Numbered from the stretch's first letter, positions 1-7,556 are shown. The stretch: 14,713 nt of DNA from Ilumatobacter sp. (GCA_018666235.1 JABJAB010000092.1:1-14713), one strand, 5' to 3'. Notes: a model not told the origin generated them from the sequence alone. A program made the numbers and translations.

Positions 1-31
1 CGACCCATGGTCGGCGAGTCTGGCTCGATGG

Positions 32-808
32 TCAGCGGGGGCCCTGACCGTCGTCGACTTTGATCACCGTGCCGGTGACACACTCCGACGCCGGCCCGCA
101 GAGATACAGCAACGTCGAGTCGAGTTGTTCAGGCTGCCCGGTGCGCTTGCGCGGAAAGTGTTTGCCGATATCACCGACTCGCTCGAGCATGCCGTCGGTC
201 ATCTCTGATTTGAAGAGACCTGGTGCAATGCCATTGACGTTGATGTTGAATCGACTCCACTCGACCGCCAGGGCCTCGCTCATCCGGGAGATCGCTGCCT
301 TGGTGATCGAGTACAGCGCAGCACCATTGCCTGAGTAGTGGGTGGCAGCAATGCTGGAGATGTTGACCATTCGGCCGGATCGTTCCGCTGCAATCAACCG
401 GCGGGCAATCTCGCAGCTCAAGATGTACGGTCCGCGCAGGTTGATGTCGATCACCGAGTCGATCAGTTCGAGGGACATCTTATGGGCACGCTGTGCGTCG
501 GGAACACCCGCGTTGTTGACGAGGATGGTGACGAGACCTGCTGCCTTCTCTGCGTGATCGACTGCCGCGATGATGCTGTCGGCATCAGACATGTCGATGG
601 GCACGCCGTGAGCGACACCGCTGCGAGACTCGATGTCGAGCACAAGTTCGGCGAGGCGCTCCTCGCGACGGCCAGTGGCGACCACCGTCGCGCCCGCCGC
701 TGCGAGCACCTGCGCGAAGCGCCAGCCCAGGCCCGATGTGGCGCCTGTGACGAGGGCGACCTCGCCGGTGAGATCGGTGGACGCGTTCGGCAGCGGAAAG
801 TCGGTCAT
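32..808 (-). CDS. SDR family NAD(P)-dependent oxidoreductase
   Basis: Classical short-chain dehydrogenase/reductase of 258 aa, the usual length, with a cytosolic Rossmann fold; it should oxidise or reduce a hydroxyl/keto group using NAD(P). Visible motifs: TGATSGLG cofactor loop (residues 21-28), TGR after the second strand (45-47; an Arg there often favours NADPH), NNAG (98-101), and the active site with S152, Y166 and K170 (YSITK), followed by the PG of the IAPG segment. The C-terminal GTVIKVDDGQ matches the SDR substrate-loop end. The ATG at 808 is chosen because the SDR core begins about 15 residues later and a CACGAT box lies 7 nt upstream. The frame stays open to 964, with an in-frame ATG at 943 after GGCGAGAAG, so a 45-residue extension is possible. 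It lies 228 bp downstream of the SCO6745-family gene and may be transcribed separately. Substrate unknown. Confidence 0.93.
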   Translation of the reverse strand: MTDFPLPNASTDLTGEVALVTGATSGLGWRFAQVLAAAGATVVATGRREERLAELVLDIESRSGVAHGVPIDMSDADSIIAAVDHAEKAAGLVTILVNNAGVPDAQRAHKMSLELIDSVIDINLRGPYILSCEIARRLIAAERSGRMVNISSIAATHYSGNGAALYSITKAAISRMSEALAVEWSRFNINVNGIAPGLFKSEMTDGMLERVGDIGKHFPRKRTGQPEQLDSTLLYLCGPASECVTGTVIKVDDGQGPR

Positions 809-977
809 GGCTCCGATCGTGTCAGACCACTCTGGGCGCGGCGAAGGCGTACGTGGTCGAGCCGCTTGATCAGAGCGCGGGCGCAGCTGACGGAAGGCCT
901 TCGAAGCGCCGGTGTCCAAGAAGTCGGCGACCGCCGCGGCCATCTTCTCGCCGCTACCTGACACGCGGCGACAGCTA

Positions 978-1002
978 CGTCCACTGACAACATGAGTGGA
1001 CG
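978..1002. promoter_or_regulatory. Perfect 8-bp inverted repeat, operator or weak terminator
   Basis: CGTCCACT at 978-985 is exactly complementary to AGTGGACG at 995-1002, with a 9-nt loop. It sits just after the SCO6745-family stop (1037) and upstream of the SDR gene (808) on the minus strand. No T-run follows on either strand, so a canonical intrinsic terminator is not supported. A TetR-like operator or an mRNA 3'-end hairpin are the alternatives. The rest of the 228-bp spacer (809-1036) shows no other clear signal. Confidence 0.4.
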
Positions 1003-1036
1003 GACCCTTGCCACGAAGGTGTGCGGGGGCGGACAG

Positions 1037-1906
1037 TCAGGTCGTGTCGAACCGTTCGACGCCCATCGGGTTCGGGTACGGGATGACTGCGCTGTCCAGT
1101 GCACGAACGACAGGCGTCAGGATGTGGGCCAGCTCGGCGAGCTCGGACTGGATGGCGCGCAGCGGTGCGGTGGCGAGCTGGTCGGTCGACTCTTCGATTG
1201 CGACGTGCAGCGCAGCTCCCGTCTCGGTGATTTGGCCGGTGTCATCGAGGACACCGCGCTCGTGGAGTCGGCCCACCGCAGCGATCCAGTCGTCATCGCT
1301 CCATCCTCGAAACGGCTGCACGGTGTCGACCGGCGTCCCCGTGTGTGCCAGTCGCACGACGTGCGCGTCACACGGACCAATTTCCAGCGCGGTCAATGCA
1401 ACGAGGTGTCCATCGCCGCGGTGCTCACGCAGCAGCGTCGCAGCGTGCCACAAGGCCAAGTGCGGCTTCGTCGGCATCTCAATCGTGAGATTCGCCGCGA
1501 ACATTGGCCGCCGATCGTCGGCCACCGCCTCGGCGGCGCGCCGCACGATGAAGGCGGCGCGCTTCAACTGGGCTCGGTCATTCGGGAGCTCATGGGCAGT
1601 CCACGCCCGGTCGATTCCGTCGAGCCGCGCTGCCAACGCATCAGCGGGTGAACAGCGCGTCCAGATGTCGGGCACGGCGCGGTCGACGAAGCTCGGGTGG
1701 AAGCCGAAGAACAGCGCGGTCACGGCGCCCGCACTGACAGCGCCGAGCGGGGCGGCGCGCCCGCCGAAGTAGCCGCGCCAGAACCCGGGGAGGCCCGCAT
1801 CTTCGAACGCCTGCTGGCACTCAGGGGCGAAGTAGGTGATTGCATGAACCGGCTCAATCAACGTCCACAGATGACGTTCGGGCGAGTCGGTCACCGCCGT
1901 GTCCAT
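1037..1906 (-). CDS. SCO6745 family protein
   Basis: 289-aa protein resembling the actinobacterial SCO6745 family, which is named after a Streptomyces coelicolor protein and has no established biochemical role. Family-like blocks are the N-terminal HAITYFAPEC (residues 21-30) and GFWRGYFGGRAAPLG (41-55), followed by an Ala-rich helical middle. The C-terminal half includes LHERGVLDDTGQITETG, which resembles the wing and helix of a MarR-like winged-helix fold; this part of the family is often described as HTH-like. No signal peptide or membrane span is seen. The ATG at 1906 shares its A with the TGA of the upstream methyltransferase (TGATG), so translation is probably coupled. An upstream in-frame start at 1972 would overlap the methyltransferase by 67 bp and is less likely. 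Function unknown; the coupling suggests a shared task with the methyltransferase. Confidence 0.85.
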   Translation of the reverse strand: MDTAVTDSPERHLWTLIEPVHAITYFAPECQQAFEDAGLPGFWRGYFGGRAAPLGAVSAGAVTALFFGFHPSFVDRAVPDIWTRCSPADALAARLDGIDRAWTAHELPNDRAQLKRAAFIVRRAAEAVADDRRPMFAANLTIEMPTKPHLALWHAATLLREHRGDGHLVALTALEIGPCDAHVVRLAHTGTPVDTVQPFRGWSDDDWIAAVGRLHERGVLDDTGQITETGAALHVAIEESTDQLATAPLRAIQSELAELAHILTPVVRALDSAVIPYPNPMGVERFDTT

Positions 1907-2544
1907 CAGGCCCCAACTCGACGCGCTGCCAACCAGAAACCGGTTCCCGCTCGCGCAGTGCGACCCTGCCACTCGCCCGGCAACGCCTCGAGCACGTCAG
2001 CAGCAGGCAGGTGAATCGGCGTCTGGTCTCCAAGTGTGTTGACCCACAGAATCGAACCTCCGGGCCGCAAGATGCGATCGACCTCGTTGGGGAACAGGAT
2101 CATGTTGATCATCAGCACCGCGTCGAACGTGTCGTCGGCGAATGGCAGCGTCGTCGCGTCGGCCTGCACCCGCGGCGCCAGCTCGCCCGGCGCATACGAC
2201 AGCATTCCCATCGACAGGTCGCTACAGATCAGCGAGCCGACCCGCCCGCTCAGGACGCGTGCTCCCGCGCCCGTACCGGCGCCGAGTTCGAGCCAGTCAC
2301 CGCTGAGCGGAATCCCACCGCGATCGAGCCCATCCTCCACGGGCGCACGCTTCGTCGGGTCAACGTGTCGCTCCGACCATTCGGCCGCCATTCCATCGAA
2401 CAGTTCGGCCATGTTCGTCGCGTTTGTTGGTCGCCACTCGCCGCCGAACGCCATCAACCGGGTGATCTTGCGAATCGGATGGTCTGGCCCGGCGAATGGC
2501 TCAGGGTCACTGGCGTCGGGATGGTTGGCTAACTGCTCAAGCAC
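1906..2544 (-). CDS. Class I SAM-dependent methyltransferase
   Basis: 212-aa methyltransferase with the Rossmann-like class I fold, a Methyltransf_11-type small-molecule or unspecified methylase. Motif I is LELGAGTGAG (85-94). The acidic residue at the end of strand 2 is D109 in CSDLS, motif III is DATTLPFADDTFD (129-141), and post-motif III is ILRPGGSILW (158-167). The N-terminal helix with AELFDGMAAEW (46-56) resembles the cap seen in this group. The start is GTG at 2544, supported by GAGG on the minus strand (2553-2556) with an 8-nt spacer. A nearby ATG at 2552 is out of frame. Its stop overlaps the start of the SCO6745-family gene by one base. It begins 113 bp after the SpoU gene, so it may belong to the same transcript. 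Substrate cannot be told from sequence. Confidence 0.92.
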   Translation of the reverse strand: MLEQLANHPDASDPEPFAGPDHPIRKITRLMAFGGEWRPTNATNMAELFDGMAAEWSERHVDPTKRAPVEDGLDRGGIPLSGDWLELGAGTGAGARVLSGRVGSLICSDLSMGMLSYAPGELAPRVQADATTLPFADDTFDAVLMINMILFPNEVDRILRPGGSILWVNTLGDQTPIHLPAADVLEALPGEWQGRTARAGTGFWLAARRVGA

Positions 2545-2657
2545 GTTCCCATCCTCGCAGCAGCGTCAATTCCGCGACGAAGTCCAGGCGGCGCCGGGTG
2601 AGGTCGACAACGTCGCAATGACAGCCGCGCCAGGCGTGATGTCGAGTGCCTGCCGTG

Positions 2658-3485
2658 TCACGTCGGTCGATTCACGGCGGCGAAGGTCACCGCCGCAGCG
2701 TGGCCGACATTGAGCGAGTCGACGTTCGCCGCGATCGGAATCCGCACGCGGTGCGTCGTGTTCTGGATCGCGATGTCGGTGAGCCCGGGCCCCTCAGCAC
2801 CGAACACCACAGCCAAGCGCTCAGGCGCCGCCATCTCCCAGACGTTGGTTGCGTCGGCAGCAGGTGTCATCGCCCACGTCTCAAATCCCAGATCGTGGAG
2901 TGTGTCGAGCGCATCTGGCCAATCATCGTCGGCGACTCGCGCGGTCGGCATATGCAGCACTTCGCCCATGCTGACGCGTACCGTGCGCCGGTAGTACGGG
3001 TCGGTGCAGTTGGGGCTGAGCACCATGCCGTCGAACCCGAAGGCTCGCGCGGCGCGTGCGATGGCGCCCACGTTCTGGTTGTCGTTGAGTGCCTCAAGCA
3101 CAGCGAGCCGCGTCGCAGTCGCTGCGAGCTCGGACACCGCGGGATAGGGCTTGCGGTTCCCTGATGCGAGCACGCCGCGGTGCAGGTTGAACCCGACGAT
3201 GCGTTCCATCACCTCGTGGTCGGCAACGAAGACGGGAACGCCGGCAAGCTCACGTCGTTCGAGGTACGGGAGGAACCGCTTCACTCGGGTTGGGCCGAGC
3301 AGCACCGACCGGAGCTGGTGACCCGAGTCGATCAGACGATCGATGGCCATGTATCCCTCGGCCATGAAGAACTCGTCGCCCTCCATTGCCGTGCGTATCG
3401 GCTGGTTGTTCAACTCGCGATAATCGGCCAAGCGCGGGTCGTCGGGGTCCTCGACGATGATTGGGGCGTGGACCTGCTCGCTCAT
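2658..3485 (-). CDS. TrmH/SpoU family RNA 2'-O-methyltransferase
   Basis: 275-aa SPOUT-class RNA methyltransferase that transfers a methyl group from SAM to a ribose 2'-OH of tRNA or rRNA. The N-terminal part (about 1-115) is an L30e-like substrate-binding domain, with FMAEGYMAIDRLI and GFNLHRGVLA typical of the SpoU substrate-binding domain. The C-terminal trefoil-knot domain carries motif 1 NDNQNVGAIARAA (134-146, catalytic Arg probably R144), motif 2 VVFGAEGPGL (226-235) and motif 3 IPIAANVDSLNVGHAAAV (249-266). The ATG at 3485 is chosen because the family N-terminus starts there; the upstream frame is low-complexity. A TACCGT box lies 8 nt upstream and there is no Shine-Dalgarno. It lies 43 bp after the crotonase gene, in the same direction. 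The target nucleotide is not predictable; tRNA Gm18 or 23S Gm are family options. Confidence 0.93.
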   Translation of the reverse strand: MSEQVHAPIIVEDPDDPRLADYRELNNQPIRTAMEGDEFFMAEGYMAIDRLIDSGHQLRSVLLGPTRVKRFLPYLERRELAGVPVFVADHEVMERIVGFNLHRGVLASGNRKPYPAVSELAATATRLAVLEALNDNQNVGAIARAARAFGFDGMVLSPNCTDPYYRRTVRVSMGEVLHMPTARVADDDWPDALDTLHDLGFETWAMTPAADATNVWEMAAPERLAVVFGAEGPGLTDIAIQNTTHRVRIPIAANVDSLNVGHAAAVTFAAVNRPT

Positions 3486-3493
3486 GACGGGTG

Positions 3494-3499
3494 ACGGTA
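3494..3499 (-). promoter_or_regulatory. Possible -10 box (TACCGT) of the SpoU methyltransferase gene
   Basis: TACCGT on the minus strand ends 8 nt before the ATG at 3485, inside the 43-bp gap after the crotonase stop. It would give a near-leaderless mRNA starting within the gap. No Shine-Dalgarno is present. Confidence 0.35.
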
Positions 3500-3528
3500 C
3501 GCCCGGCAGCTCGCGAGTGGCGCGATTC

Positions 3529-4362
3529 CTACTGGCCCGTGAAGTTCGGCGTGCGCTTCTCGACGAACGCGGCCGCTGCTTCGCGGTGATCGGAGGTGCC
3601 CATGGACAGCACCATGTTGGCGGCTTCGGCATCGAGCGCTGTCTCGACGTCACAGGTGATCGCGCGGTTGAGGTTTTCCTTCATGTAGCGCATGGCGATG
3701 GGGGCCCGGTCTGCGAGTCCTCGACACCAGTCGAGGGCGGCTTGGTCGAAGCCGTCGTCGGCAAGCACCTGATTGACGATGCCGAGGTCGCGTGCCTCGG
3801 CAGCCGTGAGGCGTGGCGAGGTGAAGTACAGCTCCTTGGCCTTTGCGGTGCCAACGAGCTGCGTGAGGAACCAGCTGCCGCCGAAGTCGCCGGACGCGCC
3901 GACATTCGCGAACGCCGGGACAACGAGGGCTCGCTCGGCAGCCAGGCGGATGTCGCAGGCCAGCGCGATCGACATGCCGGCACCTGCTGCCGCGCCGGGG
4001 ATTGCGGCGACGACGGGTTTCGGGAAGCGGTGCAGCGCGAGCGAGACCTGCTTCTGCAGGCGACGCAGCACGTCGGTGCCGGTCTGGACGCTGCCACCGC
4101 GACGCGGAGCCGCGCCGGGCTGGTGGCTTTCGTGCATTCCCTTCACGTCGCCGCCGGCACAGAACGCGCCGCCGTTGCCGGTGACCATCACAACGCGCAC
4201 GTCGTCGTCTTCGGCCAGCGTCGGCAGGACCCGACTGAACCCCTCGTACATCGCGTCGCTGAGCGCGTTACGCCGCTCGGGTCGGTTGAACGTGATCACG
4301 CCGACGTGTCCGTCAATGTGGGCGAGCAGGTCAGTGGTTCCGGTATCGAGTTCGCGCGTCAT
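3529..4362 (-). CDS. Enoyl-CoA hydratase/isomerase (crotonase) family protein
   Basis: 277-aa crotonase-fold protein acting on acyl-CoA thioesters. The oxyanion-hole segments are FCAGGDVKGM (68-76) and IPGAAAGAGM (121-130), followed by CDIRLA, the standard family signature. Aligned by eye to mitochondrial enoyl-CoA hydratase, the second catalytic glutamate is retained as E177 (AKAKELYF). The first glutamate position is replaced in the VVPAFANVGASGDFGG stretch (147-162), where an Asp (D159) precedes the GG, as in PaaG-type ring-oxepin isomerases. Isomerase or other chemistry is therefore as likely as hydration. The C-terminal AAFVEKRTPNFTGQ is the usual crotonase tail. The ATG at 4362 has no Shine-Dalgarno but a CAAGCT box 6 nt upstream. 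It is the first gene of a possible run with the SpoU gene, 43 bp downstream. Confidence 0.93.
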   Translation of the reverse strand: MTRELDTGTTDLLAHIDGHVGVITFNRPERRNALSDAMYEGFSRVLPTLAEDDDVRVVMVTGNGGAFCAGGDVKGMHESHQPGAAPRRGGSVQTGTDVLRRLQKQVSLALHRFPKPVVAAIPGAAAGAGMSIALACDIRLAAERALVVPAFANVGASGDFGGSWFLTQLVGTAKAKELYFTSPRLTAAEARDLGIVNQVLADDGFDQAALDWCRGLADRAPIAMRYMKENLNRAITCDVETALDAEAANMVLSMGTSDHREAAAAFVEKRTPNFTGQ

Positions 4363-4474
4363 GACGCGAGCTTGGCAGCACCGATCATTCCGCTGCGAAC
4401 CGCGGCGCAGCTTTGATCAGCAACACGAACGTGACCCGGACGGTCATGCTGCTCGGTTATCCCGCTCGTTGGGC

Positions 4475-5152
4475 TCAGCGCACGGCGATGGCGTTGCGCT
4501 GGCGCTCGCTGTCGGCGGTATCGGGGCGCCCGCGTGCGATGGTCACCTCACCATGTACGGCCAACCGCTCCGCGTCGGCTTCGGCCTGCGCCTGGGCTGC
4601 GTCCACGATGGGTTGCATGCACGCGGCGTAGGTCGCGTCGTAGGGGCTGCCGACCGTTCCGCCGAAGTGAGTTTCGAAGTGGAGGTGGGGTCCCTTGGCG
4701 TTGCCGGTGCTGCCCACGTAGCCGATCACCTCGCCCTGCAGCACAAAGCGGCTCTCGCCTTCGAAGCTGTCGAAGTGGGCGTAGTAAAAGGTGTTGCCGC
4801 TTGGGCTGTTCAGCCACGCAGCGTTGCCGCCGAGCCGGTTCTGCTTGAAGTTGATGTCGCCTGACTGTGCGGCGACCACGGGGGTGCCGCGATCAGCGAT
4901 CATGTCGACGCCTTCGTGACGGCGCCCACCGGAGCGGCCTGCGCCCCAGCTGTCGACGAATTCACTACCCGCAGGAATGGGACACGTGATCGCGCTGTCG
5001 GCACCGAGCGCACCGGTCGCTGCAGCAGTGACGAGCTGAGGAGCAGCTGCAGGGCCTGTGGCGGATGCCGAGTGGCTGAGCGCTGTTGGCATCAGCGCCG
5101 TCGTGGCGACGGCGACCGCGAGGCTGCCGAGGAACTGGGAGCGGGAGATCAT
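4475..5152 (-). CDS. Secreted M23 family metallopeptidase (LytM/DD-endopeptidase type)
   Basis: 225-aa exported peptidoglycan hydrolase candidate. Residues 1-31 form a signal peptide: SRSQFL, then a hydrophobic LAVAVATTALMPTAL, ending ASA. It resembles a Tat signal but has R-S instead of R-R. The M23 domain (about 60-172) carries the zinc ligands H79 and D83 in HEGVDM and the HLHFE motif (H156, H158). H126 in YYAH fits the additional active-site histidine, so the enzyme looks catalytically intact. The segments VDSWGAGRSGGRRHEG and GYVGSTGNAKGPHLHF are typical of the family. The C-terminal tail (about 180-225) is Ala/Arg/Glu-rich with no known domain. It has no LysM, SH3 or other wall-binding module. 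The start at 5152 is preceded by TAATAT at 6 nt, suggesting a leaderless mRNA. It diverges from the GGDEF-EAL gene across an octamer-repeat spacer. Confidence 0.93.
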   Translation of the reverse strand: MISRSQFLGSLAVAVATTALMPTALSHSASATGPAAAPQLVTAAATGALGADSAITCPIPAGSEFVDSWGAGRSGGRRHEGVDMIADRGTPVVAAQSGDINFKQNRLGGNAAWLNSPSGNTFYYAHFDSFEGESRFVLQGEVIGYVGSTGNAKGPHLHFETHFGGTVGSPYDATYAACMQPIVDAAQAQAEADAERLAVHGEVTIARGRPDTADSERQRNAIAVR

Positions 5153-5158
5153 GGCGAG

Positions 5159-5164
5159 ATATTA
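5159..5164 (-). promoter_or_regulatory. -10 box (TAATAT) of the M23 peptidase gene, leaderless type
   Basis: TAATAT on the minus strand ends 6 nt before the ATG at 5152, which would place transcription start at or next to the start codon. No Shine-Dalgarno is present. No good -35 box is seen. Confidence 0.55.
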
Positions 5165-5210
5165 CGGTTGCGTTACGAACATGTGTCGGCGGGGTGACGG
5201 TGACTCGTGT

Positions 5211-5249
5211 CTCTCCCTCTCTCCCTCTCTCCCTCTCTCCCTCTCTCTC
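5211..5249. repeat. Octanucleotide tandem repeat (CTCTCCCT)4 plus partial unit
   Basis: Four exact copies of CTCTCCCT (5211-5242) are followed by CTCTCTC (5243-5249), giving a 39-base pure pyrimidine tract on the plus strand. It lies in the 187-bp divergent region between the M23 peptidase start (5152) and the GGDEF-EAL start (5340). The unit length is not a multiple of three, and pure polypurine/polypyrimidine tracts are prone to slippage and triplex formation. Copy-number change would alter promoter spacing, or the reading frame if translation starts upstream. Confidence 0.95.
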
Positions 5250-5339
5250 GGCGCTCCAGTTCTGTGGCGAAACCGGACGCACCGTCAAGCTGTCGTCAGG
5301 AAACCCGACAGAAGCTTCAGTTCGGTCTCAATCTGCCGT

Positions 5340-7556
5340 ATGCCTGGTGTGCGTCAACGCAAGGGGATCGATCGACAATCAGGATGGTCCTTCCCCGTGC
5401 GGACGACGGCTGTCTTCCTCGTTGTGGCGTCGCTCTCGATGGCAGTCCTCGCGTACGCGGGCCTTCGAGAGATACGCACGATCAACCAGGATCACTCCGA
5501 AATCCGGGTCGACCGAGCTGCACGCGCTGCGGCAGCTTTGTTTCAACAGGACCGTGGCGAGTTCGTGCTCGAATGCGATGCGGCTGGTTCGCCCCAGAAG
5601 ATTCAGATCGACTCGGCGGATCGCCTGCAGCCGAGCGACTCCTTTGACGCACTCGTCGACTCGATCTCATCGGTGAACCAAGGTGCTGCGAACCTTTTCC
5701 GCTACGACCCGTCCAGCGGCTCCTTCGACAGAATCGCCACCAGTTTCACGGATGAAGCGGGTGGCCGAATCGGCGGCTCGCAGGTTGAGCCAGGGCTGAT
5801 TGTCGAGGGCCATCCCGCGTACGCGGACCTGGTCACGACCTCGCCGTACATCGGCGAGGTGCCGGTTGCCGGACGGATGCGCTTCGCGTACTTGACGCCC
5901 ATCCTCGATGCCGATGCGGCACTCATCGGCGTCCTCGCCGTCGATGTCGGATTGGTGGACGATCTGAACAGGATCGATGCACGCGTCGTGAACCGGGTTG
6001 CTGTCGCGGTGCTCGTGTTGCTCGGAGCCATGGCGGTCGCCGGCATCATCGCGATGTTCCTCGCGTTCAGGCCACTCAACCGGTTGATCAAGGTGGCCCA
6101 CGACGTCGGCTCCGATGACGGCCCCGACACGGTTCAACTCACCGAGCGACGCGACGAGATCGGGTATCTCGCGCAAGGCCTCGCCAAGGTGGTTGACCTG
6201 CAGCGCGACCTGGCGCATCGCGCCTACAACGACTTGCTCACCGGGATCCCCAACCGAGCGGCGTTCATGCGCGAACTCGAACGCCGCTTCAGCCTGTTCG
6301 GGCCAGGCGACAAATCTGACGCTCACGGCTTCGCGCTGCTGATCATCGACCTTGACGGGTTTAAGGAAGTCAATGACGGCCTCGGGCACCAAGCGGGTGA
6401 CGAGCTCCTGATGTCACTTGCTGATTCGCTTCGCTCAGAGCTGCAACCGGGTGAGTTTCTCGCTCGCCTCGGCGGCGATGAGTTCGCCCTGCTCACCTCG
6501 GTGGGCGTGGCTGATGTGGCGGCGGTGCAGCGAACAGCCGATCGTGCATTGCAGAGCCTGTCGGGTGTTCGTCAGACGCAGAGCGGCGAGACCAGCGTCA
6601 CGGCGAGCATCGGCATCGCGCTGATTCCGGAACACGGAATGACGTCCGAGGTCGCGATGAGCCATGCCGACCTCGCCCTCTATGCAGTGAAGCGCGATGG
6701 GCGCGGCCATTCGCGCATCTATGAATCCAGTCTGTCGTCGCCCATCCAGCGACGGATGCATCTGGCCACCGAGCTGCGGCGTGCTCTCAAGAACAAGACC
6801 GTGCGACTCGAGTACCAGCCCATCCTCGAGGCCAACACTGGTCGGATCGTTCGTGTCGAAGCGCTGGCGCGGTGGACGCACGAGGTTGAAGGCGAGATTC
6901 CTCCTCGTGAGTTTGTTCGAGTCGCAGAGAACGCCGGACTGATCAACGAACTTGGCGACTACGTGATCGACCAGACGTGTGCTCAGATCGCCAGTTGGCG
7001 AGAGCGCGGATTCACCCCGCCGATCGTCGCGGTGAATGTCTCGACAGCGCAGCTGTGGCAGTCGGACTTCGTCGATGCCGTGCGGGCACGTCTTCGTCGT
7101 CACGGCGTGGCACCCCAGGAGTTGTGTCTTGAGCTGACCGAAAGTGTGCTCATTCAGCACGAACATGCGCAGCACCGCCATCTGCTCGACAAGCTGGTGG
7201 AACTGGGCGTCCACCTGTCAATCGACGACTTTGGGACCGGGTACTCCTCGCTCAGCTACTTGCACGACCTCCCCGTGCATCAAGTCAAGATCGACCGGAT
7301 GTTCCTTGCCCGCTCGGCCAACAACGACAAACGCGCGCAATTGTTCGCGGGCATCGTGTCGCTGGCGCACAACCTGGGCCTGCAGGTCGTTGCCGAAGGC
7401 GTCGAGACCAGCGCCGAGTTGGCATTGGCCCAACTGCACGGGTGCGATCTTGTACAAGGGTTCCTCCTTGGCGGCCCGATGTCTGCTGAAGCGGTCTGTG
7501 CCCGTTTCGGTGCCGTGAACGTGAACTGGTCCGCCTCAGCCCTGCTGCGAGTTTGA
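5340..7556 (+). CDS. Membrane-bound Cache-GGDEF-EAL cyclic-di-GMP protein
   Basis: 738-aa signalling protein that makes and/or degrades c-di-GMP. It has a short basic N-terminus, TM1 at about 21-45, an extracytoplasmic domain at about 46-216 and TM2 at about 217-244. The extracytoplasmic end (TTSPYIGEVP...LIGVLAVDV) resembles a single-Cache sensor domain. A HAMP-like linker (RPLNRLIKVAHDVG) follows. The GGDEF domain has an intact RLGGDEF (378-382), but the inhibitory RxxD site is replaced by QPGE. The EAL domain starts with VEALARW (E507) and keeps LELTES, DDFGTGYSS (from D629), KID, AEGVET and QGF, so all recognised catalytic positions look present. The ATG at 5340 precedes TM1 sensibly but lacks a Shine-Dalgarno. 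GTG at 5349 or 5397, or ATG at 5181 upstream of the octamer repeat, are alternatives. The AlkB-like gene begins 44 bp downstream. Confidence 0.95.
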   Translation: MPGVRQRKGIDRQSGWSFPVRTTAVFLVVASLSMAVLAYAGLREIRTINQDHSEIRVDRAARAAAALFQQDRGEFVLECDAAGSPQKIQIDSADRLQPSDSFDALVDSISSVNQGAANLFRYDPSSGSFDRIATSFTDEAGGRIGGSQVEPGLIVEGHPAYADLVTTSPYIGEVPVAGRMRFAYLTPILDADAALIGVLAVDVGLVDDLNRIDARVVNRVAVAVLVLLGAMAVAGIIAMFLAFRPLNRLIKVAHDVGSDDGPDTVQLTERRDEIGYLAQGLAKVVDLQRDLAHRAYNDLLTGIPNRAAFMRELERRFSLFGPGDKSDAHGFALLIIDLDGFKEVNDGLGHQAGDELLMSLADSLRSELQPGEFLARLGGDEFALLTSVGVADVAAVQRTADRALQSLSGVRQTQSGETSVTASIGIALIPEHGMTSEVAMSHADLALYAVKRDGRGHSRIYESSLSSPIQRRMHLATELRRALKNKTVRLEYQPILEANTGRIVRVEALARWTHEVEGEIPPREFVRVAENAGLINELGDYVIDQTCAQIASWRERGFTPPIVAVNVSTAQLWQSDFVDAVRARLRRHGVAPQELCLELTESVLIQHEHAQHRHLLDKLVELGVHLSIDDFGTGYSSLSYLHDLPVHQVKIDRMFLARSANNDKRAQLFAGIVSLAHNLGLQVVAEGVETSAELALAQLHGCDLVQGFLLGGPMSAEAVCARFGAVNVNWSASALLRV

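Noticed and set aside
338..961. Long plus-strand open frames opposite the SDR, SCO6745-family, SpoU and crotonase genes (for example 338-961, 992-1651, 3457-4416)
   Set aside because: They are antisense to genes with clear family motifs, are Arg/Ala/His-rich, and lack recognisable domains; this is typical of high-GC shadow frames.
5058..5339. N-terminal extension of the GGDEF-EAL protein from 5058
   Set aside because: It overlaps the M23 signal-peptide region on the other strand and would translate the microsatellite; no homology-like sequence occurs before TM1. ATG 5181 is kept only as an alternative tied to the repeat finding.
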